Source: an uncultured Lentisphaeria bacterium
Lineage (GTDB): Bacteria > Verrucomicrobiota > Lentisphaeria > Victivallales > UBA1829
Assembly (NCBI GenBank): GCA_905197955.1
Contig: CAJKAR010000009.1
Location: 47,085 to 111,084 of the forward strand
Reading direction: 5' to 3'
DNA length: 64,000 nucleotides
Shown here piece by piece: positions 14,804 through 23,723 of the stretch; position 1 is the stretch's first letter; each line of letters opens with the position of its first letter. Below the pieces are notes generated by a model that saw nothing but the letters and a program-made list of their open reading frames with translations, did not search any database and was not told the origin of the DNA. The position numbers and the translations under genes were made by a program.

Positions 14804-16990
14804 TCAGCTCAGCAGCTTCCGGAGGCGGTTCAGAAAACTCCGATGGCTTTCGAAAGCCTGACGGTTCAATTCCCCGAGGGAGGATTCTCCGATATATTTT
14901 CCGATTTCCCTGTTGAACTCCTCGGACAGATTTATCAGTTCCTCCTGCTTTCTGTTCAGCATGGCGATGCATTCGGCATCCCCGGATTTCTTTTCAAACA
15001 AAGTGAGTCCGGCAAGAGCGATAATCACATCGCGATGAACATTCAACTCGACCGAGAGCAGTTCCTTTTCCGGATGCGGATTCTCGCAGAGCCAGAGATG
15101 GAGCCCCAGACGGGAAAACTCATGATTTCCGTAATCCACATTGGCGAATGCGATTCGGAGTTCCTGGAGATCTTCGATCGCCCACCAGTTTCCGAGATTT
15201 TTGCCCCAGACCAGCGGCACGGAGACGGAGGTGTCACGGTAATGGAAAATACATTCTGCCGGTTGATCCGGCATTCCGGTATAGCCGACTACCGACTGGA
15301 TCAGGGCGAGTCCGTCCGGATGCTTCTTCCCGACCGCGAAACGCACAGATGCCGGAACCGTCTGTCCCGGATAATATCCGTAAAGCGCCAGACGGTCCTC
15401 CAGATGGAAGGGAATCCCTGCACAGATCAGTTCCCCGGCAGGCATAAAGCGCATCCGTCCGACGGTAAATTTGCACGGTTCTCCATTGACTTCAAAATCC
15501 AGCGTGGAATTCGCCTGATCGCCAAGTGGAATCTGTTCGAATGCGGATTTTTCAAAGAGCGGTTTCTCCCGGAAGAGAGTCTGCACTTCGTAATCGAACG
15601 CGACTTTTTTTCCGAAAAGTCCGAGCGTCCCTTTGCCGGGCGTCGGTTTTTCCATATACCGCATGGGAGAGATCAGAGTTCCCTGGTCGTCCGCAAGTTC
15701 ATAGTTTGTCCAGTCTTCCGGAGCATCGTGCATTTTTTCCGCAAGGCGGCGGTAGAAGGTGGAGCGGTTTGCCGTTTCGTATCCGCAGTTCCATCCAGCG
15801 GCTCCGAGCATGGCGATTCCTGCAATGCGCCAGGGATACAGTGCCAGCGGTGAAGAGAGGGAATCGCAGGAGGCCCAATAGGTCGCCAGAACCGCCGGGG
15901 CGTTCAACTTGACCGCGGAAGCGGCATGGGCAAGAACATTGTCGGCCGCATTGACGATTCCTGCTCCGAACGCCTGGAATCCATTCTTTTTGAGCCAGAG
16001 GGTGTGCGGGAAGCTGAAGAGTGTTCCATCTTCTGCATCCGGTTCCAGGAAGGGCGCGTAACGTTCCGGCGCAGGTCTGCCATAATTCATGCGCAGCATT
16101 CCGACCGGGACTTCCGGGGCCCGGACCGCACGCGGCGTGTATTCCCAGTCCACCGCAATGCAGTTCTTTTTCAGCAGGGGCGATTCATGATGCCAGAAGA
16201 AATCCGCCCAGAAAAGCGGTGTTCTGCCATGGGCGTTCACAAGATCCATTGCCTGTTCGATGTAGTCGCCGTAGAGACGCTCCACGCCGGATTGCTTCAC
16301 TTTTTCCGCGCACGCAGGACAGTGTCCCAGCAGACGCGCTTCGTCACCTCCGATATGCACATAACGGCAGTCCGGATGCATTTCCAGAATTTCGGTCAGC
16401 ATCGAACGGAAAAGTTCAAAGGTTCCCGGATTCAGGGGGCACCCCTGGGAGACATTCTTCTGATCTTCCCGGATTCCCGCAAACTCGTCGTGTTTCAGAA
16501 TGTATTCCCAGTGGCTGAAGCATTGGACGAGAGGAATCAGCTCCACATGATTTTCCCGTGCCGTCCGGACCAGTTCCGCAAGCTGCTCCCGTGTGAATGC
16601 ATCGGGAACGGCGATCCGGTCCGTAAAGGAATACGGGAACTTGTCCTCGTATTCCAGCAGGCACGCATTGATTTTCAGATCGGCAAACAGGGAAAACAGG
16701 GACCGAAGATAGGAATAGTTCCAGCTGATGCGTTTCAGGTCGATCATGACGATGCGGAGGGGGACATCTGCCCAGTCGTGAACGGTTCCGATCCGGTCCG
16801 GCGGCAGTTCCCGCAGCGTTTTCTCCGCGTAGAAGAATCCGGAATCCGATGCACTGCGCAGTTCGGTGAGTTGTTCCGTCATGGTGATTACATATTCATC
16901 GGGACGGGTCAAGGAGGTGTCCCGCACGGTCCGGACAGCGGAACTGCGCTGTCCGCGGCTCAAATTAACTGTCTGTGGATAAGGAAACAT
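14804..16990 (-). CDS. glycoside hydrolase family 20-like beta-N-acetylhexosaminidase
   Basis: A 728-residue protein. A TIM-barrel section has MIDLKRISWNYSYLRSLF and, near residue 215, YVHIGGDEARLLGHCP, the GH20 signature whose Asp-Glu pair does substrate-assisted catalysis. It should remove terminal GlcNAc or GalNAc. There is no signal peptide, so it probably acts in the cytoplasm on imported oligosaccharides. The C-terminal ~300 residues are helical and unassigned. I start at 16990 because AAGGA lies 7 nt upstream; the ATG at 17020 lacks such a site. Confidence 0.85.
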   Translation of the reverse strand: MFPYPQTVNLSRGQRSSAVRTVRDTSLTRPDEYVITMTEQLTELRSASDSGFFYAEKTLRELPPDRIGTVHDWADVPLRIVMIDLKRISWNYSYLRSLFSLFADLKINACLLEYEDKFPYSFTDRIAVPDAFTREQLAELVRTARENHVELIPLVQCFSHWEYILKHDEFAGIREDQKNVSQGCPLNPGTFELFRSMLTEILEMHPDCRYVHIGGDEARLLGHCPACAEKVKQSGVERLYGDYIEQAMDLVNAHGRTPLFWADFFWHHESPLLKKNCIAVDWEYTPRAVRAPEVPVGMLRMNYGRPAPERYAPFLEPDAEDGTLFSFPHTLWLKKNGFQAFGAGIVNAADNVLAHAASAVKLNAPAVLATYWASCDSLSSPLALYPWRIAGIAMLGAAGWNCGYETANRSTFYRRLAEKMHDAPEDWTNYELADDQGTLISPMRYMEKPTPGKGTLGLFGKKVAFDYEVQTLFREKPLFEKSAFEQIPLGDQANSTLDFEVNGEPCKFTVGRMRFMPAGELICAGIPFHLEDRLALYGYYPGQTVPASVRFAVGKKHPDGLALIQSVVGYTGMPDQPAECIFHYRDTSVSVPLVWGKNLGNWWAIEDLQELRIAFANVDYGNHEFSRLGLHLWLCENPHPEKELLSVELNVHRDVIIALAGLTLFEKKSGDAECIAMLNRKQEELINLSEEFNREIGKYIGESSLGELNRQAFESHRSFLNRLRKLLS

Positions 16991-17161
16991 AATCAGATCC
17001 TTTTTCTTGTCTGCAAGCATAGAAGAAAATATGGCCGTCTTCTCCGTTTTTTCAACACGGATTTGTGAAAAAATAAGAGAAAAGCGTTACGCAGGAATGG
17101 GAAAATCTTTTTCCCGCTTCCGCAGGTGCCCTGCGGAAGTGATCGTCGTGCGTTATGATAC

Positions 17162-17881
17162 TCACCACTTCCACGCGGAAAAAAGAGCTTCGGCGGCGTT
17201 CCGTTCCTCCGGAGAGGGAAGCGGAAGAGCGGCGAAGGGGATGTCTAGTCCAAGCTCCTTCCATTTGAATTCGCCCAGTTTATGATACGGGAGAAGTTCC
17301 ACGCGACGGATACAGCGGAACGGTTTCAGATACTCCGCCAGCTCTTCCAGCCGGTCCCTGCGGAGAGTGATGCCTGGCAGCAGAACATGACGGATCCAGA
17401 CCGCTTTTCCACTCTTTTCGCAGTATTCGAGAGTCGCAAGCTCGTTCTGATTATCCTGCCCGGTGAGTTCTTTGCAGAGCTCCGGTTCCAGCACCTTGAT
17501 GTCAAGCAGCAGGAGATCCGCCGCGTCGATTGTTTCCCGAGTACGTTCCAGCGGCAGAGAACCCGCCGTGTCCAGAGCCGTGTGGAATCCCGCCTTCCGG
17601 CAGCGGCGGAGCAGATCGAGCGAAAATTCCGGCTGCATCAGCGGTTCTCCGCCCGAGAGCGTGACGCCTCCGTTTCGGAGAAAATTCCGGCAGGATTCGA
17701 TCTGTTTCATGAGTTCCGCGGAGGAGATGATTTTACCGCCGTCCGCCCGCCAGGTGTCGGGGTTGTGACAGTAGCGGCAGCGGAGCGGGCATCCCTGCAG
17801 AAAAACGACAAAACGAATACCGGGGCCGTCAAGCGTCCCGAAACTCTCGCAGGAGTGGATTCTGCCCAGGATGCCCTCCAT
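17162..17881 (-). CDS. pflA: pyruvate formate-lyase activating enzyme (radical SAM)
   Basis: A 239-residue activase from the ATG at 17881. Cys31, Cys35 and Cys38 (GCPLRCRYCHNPDTW) form the radical-SAM CX3CX2C motif, and GGVTLSGGEPLMQPEF is the SAM-binding GGE region. It installs the glycyl radical on PflB using SAM and a 4Fe-4S cluster. It starts 7 bp after the pflB stop, forming the usual pflBA operon. An in-frame upstream ATG at 17923 would overlap pflB by 35 bp and lacks homology. Confidence 0.95.
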   Translation of the reverse strand: MEGILGRIHSCESFGTLDGPGIRFVVFLQGCPLRCRYCHNPDTWRADGGKIISSAELMKQIESCRNFLRNGGVTLSGGEPLMQPEFSLDLLRRCRKAGFHTALDTAGSLPLERTRETIDAADLLLLDIKVLEPELCKELTGQDNQNELATLEYCEKSGKAVWIRHVLLPGITLRRDRLEELAEYLKPFRCIRRVELLPYHKLGEFKWKELGLDIPFAALPLPSPEERNAAEALFSAWKW

Positions 17882-17888
17882 AAGCGGA

Positions 17889-20108
17889 TTAGAAGCGGCT
17901 GTGGAAGGTTCGATTGACCACATCCAGCTGCTGTTCCCGCGTCAGCTTGATGAAGTTCACGGCATAACCGGAGACACGGATCGTAAGCTGCGGATACTTC
18001 TCCGGATGCTCCATCGCGTCGAGCAGCATTTCCCGCTGGAGAACATTGACGTTCAGGTGATGTCCGCCTTCGAGGAAATAGCCGTCCAGCAGGCCGATCA
18101 GATTGGAGATCTTCTCCTCCGGATTCTTCCCGAGGGAATCGGGCAGGATGGAGAAGGTGCAGGAGATGCCGTCCTCTGCGCTGTCGTAGGGAAGTTTCGC
18201 CACGGATTTCAGTGAGGCGACTGCTCCGTTGACATCGCGTCCATGCATCGGATTTGCGCCTGGAGCGAAGGGCTCGCCGGATTTGCGCCCGTCCGGTGTG
18301 GAGGCGGTCTTCTTGCCGTACATGACGTTGGAGGTGATCGTGAGGATCGAGAGGGTCGGTCTTGAGTTCCGGTAGGCGAAGTGACGGGAGAGTTTTTTAT
18401 GGAACGATTTTACAATATCGACCGCGATCCGGTCGACACGGTCGTCGTTGTTTCCATATTTCGGGAAATCGCCCTCAGTCACGAATTCGGCGGCAAGGCC
18501 GGCGTCGTTCAGAACGGGACGCACTTTCGCGTATTTGATGGCGGAGAGGCTGTCCGCCAGAACGGAAAGACCGGCGATGCCGCCCGCCATCGTCCGGACA
18601 ATCTCCTCGTCGTGCAGAGCCATCTCGATGCGCTCATAGCAGTATTTGTCGTGCATGTAATGGATGATGTTCAGCGTGTCGATGTAGAGTTTTGCGAGCC
18701 AGTCGGTGATTTCCTCGAAATTCTGCATGACCTCGTCGTAGTTGAGAACCTCGGAGTGGCAGAGCATGCGGATGGCGGGACCGATCTGTTCATTGTTGCA
18801 TTTGACATCGCGTCCGCCGTTGATCGCGTAAAGCAGTGCTTTTGCCAGATTGACGCGGGCTCCGAAGAACTGCATCTGTTTACCGATTTTCATGGCGGAA
18901 ACGCAGCAGGCAATGCCATAGTCATCGCCGAATTTTGCGCGCATCAGGTCGTCGTTTTCGTACTGGATGGAGGAGGTGCCGACCGAGATTTCCGCACAGA
19001 AGCGTTTGAAGTTTTCCGGCAGACGCGGACTCCAGAGCACGGTCAGATTCGGCTCCGGCGCGGGGCCGAGATTGACCAGCGTATGCAGGAAGCGGTATGA
19101 CATTTTCGTGACCATGTGGCGTCCGTCGATCGACATTCCTCCGAGCGATTCGGTGATCCAGGTCGGGTCCCCGGAGAAGAGCTCATCGTAAGCGGGGGTG
19201 CGCAGGAATCGGACGATTCGGAGTTTCATGATGAAGTGATCGACAAATTCCTGAATCTGTTCTTCGGAGAAGACTCCGTCTTTCAGGTCTCGTTCCGCGT
19301 AGCAGTCGAGGAATGTGGAGATTCTGCCGATGGACATTGCCGCACCGTTCTGCTCCTTGACCGCCGCCAGATACGCAAAATAGAGCCACTGGATCGCCTC
19401 TTTTGTGTTTTCCGCCGGACGGGAGATGTCGAATCCGTATTTTGCAGCCATCTCCTTGAGCTCTTTCAGGGCCTTGATCTGTTCTGCGAGTTCCTCGCGC
19501 TGGCGGATCTTGTTGGAATCCATGATGTCGCAGACCATCTCGTTTTTTGCGCGGACCTTGTCCTGAATGAGAAAATCGACGCCGTAGAGAGGAACTCTCC
19601 GGTAGTCTCCGATGATCCGTCCGCGTCCGTAGGCATCCGGCAGTCCCGTGATGAGACCGCCGTGACGGACGCGTTTCATTTCATCGGTATAAACATCGAA
19701 AACTCCGTCGTTATGGGTTTTGCGGTAACGGAAGACGTGTTCCACGGTCGGATCCATTTTTCTGCCGTAGGCTTCCAGCTCACTGTAAATGAGACGGATA
19801 CCGCCGAACGGCATGATGGCGCGTTTGAGTGGTTCATCGGTCTGAAGCCCGACAATCTGTTCCAGATCTTTGTCGATGTAGCCAGCGTTGTGCGAGGTAA
19901 TGGTGGAAATCGTTTTTTCGTCGATGTCGTAGACGCCTTTTCTCTGCCGTTCCAGCGTCATCCGTTCAAGCAGGGTTTTCCAGAGAGAAACGGTTCGTGC
20001 GGTGGGAGGTTTCAGAAACTCTTTTCCGCCGTCATACGGAGTGTAATTGCGCTGGATGAAATCTCTGACGTTGACTTCGTCTCTCCACGGACCCTCATTG
20101 AAATTCAT
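17889..20108 (-). CDS. pflB: pyruvate formate-lyase (formate C-acetyltransferase)
   Basis: A 739-residue glycyl-radical enzyme, close to the usual ~760. The active-site pair Cys401-Cys402 (GIACCVSAMKIG) is present. The glycyl-radical loop is RVSGYAV near the C-terminus, with Gly714. It converts pyruvate and CoA to acetyl-CoA and formate under anaerobic conditions. The motif set and length separate it from diol dehydratase or choline TMA-lyase relatives. Followed by pflA. Confidence 0.95.
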   Translation of the reverse strand: MNFNEGPWRDEVNVRDFIQRNYTPYDGGKEFLKPPTARTVSLWKTLLERMTLERQRKGVYDIDEKTISTITSHNAGYIDKDLEQIVGLQTDEPLKRAIMPFGGIRLIYSELEAYGRKMDPTVEHVFRYRKTHNDGVFDVYTDEMKRVRHGGLITGLPDAYGRGRIIGDYRRVPLYGVDFLIQDKVRAKNEMVCDIMDSNKIRQREELAEQIKALKELKEMAAKYGFDISRPAENTKEAIQWLYFAYLAAVKEQNGAAMSIGRISTFLDCYAERDLKDGVFSEEQIQEFVDHFIMKLRIVRFLRTPAYDELFSGDPTWITESLGGMSIDGRHMVTKMSYRFLHTLVNLGPAPEPNLTVLWSPRLPENFKRFCAEISVGTSSIQYENDDLMRAKFGDDYGIACCVSAMKIGKQMQFFGARVNLAKALLYAINGGRDVKCNNEQIGPAIRMLCHSEVLNYDEVMQNFEEITDWLAKLYIDTLNIIHYMHDKYCYERIEMALHDEEIVRTMAGGIAGLSVLADSLSAIKYAKVRPVLNDAGLAAEFVTEGDFPKYGNNDDRVDRIAVDIVKSFHKKLSRHFAYRNSRPTLSILTITSNVMYGKKTASTPDGRKSGEPFAPGANPMHGRDVNGAVASLKSVAKLPYDSAEDGISCTFSILPDSLGKNPEEKISNLIGLLDGYFLEGGHHLNVNVLQREMLLDAMEHPEKYPQLTIRVSGYAVNFIKLTREQQLDVVNRTFHSRF

Positions 20109-20608
20109 GATGCAGTATCCTTATTTATCAAAATCTTGAACAGATGCCGGAGACGATGAAAAATCCTCCGCACGGGATCCGTCGGTTGTCCGTTGTTTCC
20201 CTGGAAATGCTGATTCGATTTCCGTCGTCGGCAGTGAACCGGTACTATACACCTTCTCCGGCGTGTTTTCAACAGAGAGAAGTCCGCCGGAACGATCCAT
20301 CCGCTCTATTTTCAGAACGCTTCTCCCGCACGGTTCTCCCGGCGGAGAGGAAAGGGGGCCCGCCGGACGGAAGCGATTTTCCGGAATTCCGGAATACGAC
20401 AAGGTAAAATCGGAAAAAAGAGGCTTGAAAAACGGAGAAAACACAACTATTTTACCAATATGAGGGGATGGCTTGGAGAGAAAATCTGCCGTTTGTGCAG
20501 GAACTCTGCGGCTTCCGATCCGGGTTACCTATCCGTGAAAGTGCGAAAAAGAATTTTTTTTCAGAAAAGCGCTTTCAAAAGGGAACTTTTTCAACAAAGG
20601 GATGTCGA
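20109..20608. other. divergent intergenic region between pflB and the sigma factor gene
   Basis: About 500 bp with no gene I can support; short open frames here have no Shine-Dalgarno and no recognisable protein. It should hold both promoters. A perfect 16-bp palindrome, TTCCGGAATTCCGGAA, lies at 20379-20394 and may be an operator. Confidence 0.6.
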
Positions 20609-21232
20609 ATGCAGATAGTGGCGGAAAAAGAAAATGAGATTGTCCGGGAAACCGTTCAGCTCATAGATGCTTTCAAGGCCGGTCAGAAGGATTCATTTGA
20701 CCGTCTTGTGACGCTTTACGCGTCGAAGCTCTATCGGACGGCATACGGGCTTTTGAATTCGAAGCAGGATGCGGAGGAGGTCGTGCAGGACGCCTTTATG
20801 AGAGCGTTCCGCGCGCTGGACAACTTCCGCGGCGACTCCAGCTTTGAAACCTGGATGCAGCGGATTGTCATCAATCTGGCGCGCAACAAGTTCCACTGGA
20901 ACCGGAGACGCGGCGACGGGTTGACCACCAGCATCTCGGAGGATGTAAACGAAAACGGCGAAAGCAAAGTCATCTTTCTGCCCGATGAACGGACGCGGCC
21001 GGATACAAAACTGGAAAATACCGAAATGGAAAAACATGTCATGAAGGGACTCCAGGCTTTGCCCGACTCGCTCAGGGAGACGATGATTCTCCGGCATGTC
21101 GATGATTTGCCGTATGAGAAAATCGCCGAACAGCTGGAATGTAAAGTGGGAACCGTGAAATCACGTCTGGCAAGGGGGCGCGAGCTTCTGAAAGCCTATC
21201 TGGTCGGCCTCGACCGGTCGCCGAAACTGTGA
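20609..21232 (+). CDS. ECF-type RNA polymerase sigma-70 family factor
   Basis: A 207-residue sigma factor from the ATG at 20609, with AAAGG 8 nt upstream. Region 2 has DSFDRLVTLYASKLYRTAYG, AEEVVQDAFMRAF and SSFETWMQRIVINLARN. Region 4 has LPDSLRETMILRHVDDLPYE and the helix-turn-helix AEQLECKVGTVKSRLARGRE. The linker is longer than in RpoE-like proteins. The next gene encodes a zinc-binding anti-sigma factor, giving a regulatory pair. Target promoters are unknown. Confidence 0.9.
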   Translation: MQIVAEKENEIVRETVQLIDAFKAGQKDSFDRLVTLYASKLYRTAYGLLNSKQDAEEVVQDAFMRAFRALDNFRGDSSFETWMQRIVINLARNKFHWNRRRGDGLTTSISEDVNENGESKVIFLPDERTRPDTKLENTEMEKHVMKGLQALPDSLRETMILRHVDDLPYEKIAEQLECKVGTVKSRLARGRELLKAYLVGLDRSPKL

Positions 21233-21298
21233 TCTTCCGGATGGTCGGAAATACAATGGTGCAATCAGTGAATGTGATGAGGAGTTGAGGAGTGTATC

Positions 21299-22168
21299 AT
21301 GGAGTCGCCGGACAAAACAGAATCTTCCTGCCCGTCTTTTGAAATTCTTTCCGAATATTTCGATGGAGAGTGCCGGGATGAGGCTGTCGTTTCCCATGTA
21401 GCCGTCTGCGAACACTGCGCGCGGACTCTGGAGGAGCTGGCCTTTATTGATAAAGCCATCAGTCGTGCCCTCGAAAAAAATACTCCGGCCGATCTTCCGC
21501 AAAAGATTCTCGCCGGGGTTCGGAACCGCTTGAAGGAAGAGGAGAAAAAGCGGTCTCGTTTCTATTTTCCTGCCTCTTTTTATGTGCGTGCCGCAGCTCT
21601 GGTTGCGGTTCTCGGCATGGTCGGATATTTCATCTGGGATGATTATTCCTACCGGGCGGAACTGGAACGGCCGGTCGGAATTACGCAGCTCAAGCCGTCC
21701 GCGGAGGTTCCTGCGGGATTGTCCGCTCCGGAAAATGGGGTGCGGCCGCTGCATAAGTTCGGTTCCATTGATGTCAGGGAACTGGATTCCGCCAGTTTTT
21801 CCAATGTTCCAGTTTACGAGTCCAATGCAGCTCAGCCCGCGGAACAGATCGGCGGCAGAGCTGTGATTCCCGATCATGTGAAACAGGTCTGGACCGTTTC
21901 CGCCAGGGATGCCGAATTCCAGAAAGATCTGCTGGCTGTGGTGCAGGCGCTCGGGATCGATCGGAAATCCGTGCGTTTCTCACGGGAGAATGATAAACTT
22001 TCGCTTTCCTTCAATGCAACCAGAATGCAGTCGGTGAAATTTGTAAGGGCATGCCGTCTGCTTGGTTATTCTCTCCTTTCCCCGGTGCAGCCTCAGCCGG
22101 AGCAGAACCGGTTCGCCGGCGAAGCGGACAGTATGATTTCCTATCATGCGGATTTTGTGATCCGCTGA
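21299..22168 (+). CDS. membrane anti-sigma factor with zinc-binding domain
   Basis: A 289-residue protein. The N-terminal domain has the ZAS pattern with His33, Cys37 and Cys40 (SHVAVCEHC) and Cys25 nearby. One membrane helix lies near residues 97-113 (AAALVAVLGMVGYFIW). The C-terminal ~170 residues would be periplasmic and are unassigned. It should hold the upstream ECF sigma factor at the membrane until a signal releases it. Double GGAG-like sites (AGGAGTTGAGGAG) precede the start. Confidence 0.85.
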   Translation: MESPDKTESSCPSFEILSEYFDGECRDEAVVSHVAVCEHCARTLEELAFIDKAISRALEKNTPADLPQKILAGVRNRLKEEEKKRSRFYFPASFYVRAAALVAVLGMVGYFIWDDYSYRAELERPVGITQLKPSAEVPAGLSAPENGVRPLHKFGSIDVRELDSASFSNVPVYESNAAQPAEQIGGRAVIPDHVKQVWTVSARDAEFQKDLLAVVQALGIDRKSVRFSRENDKLSLSFNATRMQSVKFVRACRLLGYSLLSPVQPQPEQNRFAGEADSMISYHADFVIR

Positions 22169-22249
22169 AATCATATTTTTTCTTGAATTTATAGAAATAA
22201 TTGTTATAGTATTTGAGAAAAACGGAGGAAAAAGGAGTTTGATTTTTTT

Positions 22250-23710
22250 ATGTGTTTTGATTTGATGAGTATAGGAATTCTTTTCTGCTGGTTCCTTTGC
22301 GGTCTTTTTGCCTTGAAACAGGGGGCGAAGGTCTTGAAGCCGTACAAGCAGTACCTGCCTTATTATAATCTGATGGCGGTGTTTCTCGGACCTGTTGCTC
22401 TGGGAATCTGTTATCTGGTGGAATATGGAGGAAAGCTCTTTTCCGGGGTTGCATCGAAGAGTGCCGCCAGAAAACGGAAGGAAATTCCACTTACAATCAT
22501 TGATGAAAAAGGCAATGATCTTTTCAAAACAATTCAAGATGAGAATTCCGGTGCCTTCGATCTTTTTAAACTGATGATCTATTCCGCATTGGAAAAGCAG
22601 CAGGTCAGCGATATTTTCATTGATCCGAAAAACGGGGATTATACCGTCCGTTTCCGCGTTGATGGACAGATTAAACTGTTTAATACGCTTGACGAACGCA
22701 TGGCCGCCTCCGTGATCAGTATCATAAAAGTGGCGGCGGATATGGATATCGCAGAAAAACGCCGTCCGCAGGACGGTGGGTTCAGCGCGTTGATGAATAA
22801 TATTCAGACATCATTTCGCGTAGCATCGGTCGGGGTCATGGGCGGGGAGAAAATCACGATCCGGATCATTTCTTCGGAGACGGGGCAGCGTTCTCTGAAG
22901 GATCTGGGATTCTCTTCGGAACAGTATAAGACCATTTCAACGGCAATCCGGATGCCTTCCGGAATGATTCTCATGTGCGGGCCGACAGGAAGCGGAAAAA
23001 CTTCCACGCTTTACGCCATGCTTTCCGGTATTGATTACAATTTGAAAAATGTGATTTCAATCGAAGATCCTGTCGAGCGGATGATGCCGATGATCAGTCA
23101 GATGGAGGTCAATGTCAAGGCCGGAATCACATTTGCATCGCTTCTCCGCAACTCCCTGCGCCAGAATCCGGATGTGATCTGTCTGGGCGAGATTCGCGAC
23201 GAGGAGACCGCTGAAGTTGCCGTTCATGCCGCGCAGACCGGGCACCTGATTATTGCGACACTCCACAGCAATGATTCGATCGGGACCATCATTCGATTGA
23301 TGGATCTGGGGATTCCGCTCCGTTCCATTGCGGCGGCTCTTCATGTGATTGTCTCGCAGCGACTGATCCGCAAGCTCTGCACGCGCTGTAAGCAGAAAGC
23401 GGTTTTGACACCTGAGCAGCAGGCGTATTTTGACAGTCTGCATCTCAATACGGAGCATTTGTATGTCCCCTGCGGGTGTCCGGATTGTGACGGCACCGGT
23501 TATTCCGGCCGCCGTGCGTTGTTTGAAATCCTTGTGATGGATGCCGGACTGCGGGCGGCTCTGGAGGCTCCGGATGCTTCCAACACGAGCATCAAGGCAT
23601 ATCTTGATGCGCATCAGGGGGATGGAACGCTTCGTCATCAGGCGCTGCGCCTGGTGGAGGCGGGGGAAACTTCCTGGGATGAATTCGAACGTATTACTGT
23701 GAATCTTTAA
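22250..23710 (+). CDS. GspE/PilB-type secretion ATPase with N-terminal membrane helices
   Basis: A 486-residue P-loop ATPase. Walker A is GPTGSGKT (244-251), the Asp box follows (SIEDPVE), and Walker B is ICLGEIRDEE near 310. A zinc-binding Cys set near the C-terminus (CTRC at 377-380 and CGCPDC at 408-413, then GTGYSGR) is typical of GspE. Unlike GspE, residues 1-60 hold two hydrophobic helices in place of the N1 domain that docks on GspL. It should power a type II secretion or type IV pilus-like machine. No GspF, GspL or pilin gene adjoins it. Confidence 0.88.
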   Translation: MCFDLMSIGILFCWFLCGLFALKQGAKVLKPYKQYLPYYNLMAVFLGPVALGICYLVEYGGKLFSGVASKSAARKRKEIPLTIIDEKGNDLFKTIQDENSGAFDLFKLMIYSALEKQQVSDIFIDPKNGDYTVRFRVDGQIKLFNTLDERMAASVISIIKVAADMDIAEKRRPQDGGFSALMNNIQTSFRVASVGVMGGEKITIRIISSETGQRSLKDLGFSSEQYKTISTAIRMPSGMILMCGPTGSGKTSTLYAMLSGIDYNLKNVISIEDPVERMMPMISQMEVNVKAGITFASLLRNSLRQNPDVICLGEIRDEETAEVAVHAAQTGHLIIATLHSNDSIGTIIRLMDLGIPLRSIAAALHVIVSQRLIRKLCTRCKQKAVLTPEQQAYFDSLHLNTEHLYVPCGCPDCDGTGYSGRRALFEILVMDAGLRAALEAPDASNTSIKAYLDAHQGDGTLRHQALRLVEAGETSWDEFERITVNL

Positions 23711-23723
23711 CGGAGCTCTGACG

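Noticed and set aside
20121..20463. Several short frames between pflB and the sigma gene
   Set aside because: No Shine-Dalgarno, no recognisable protein, and they overlap each other on both strands.
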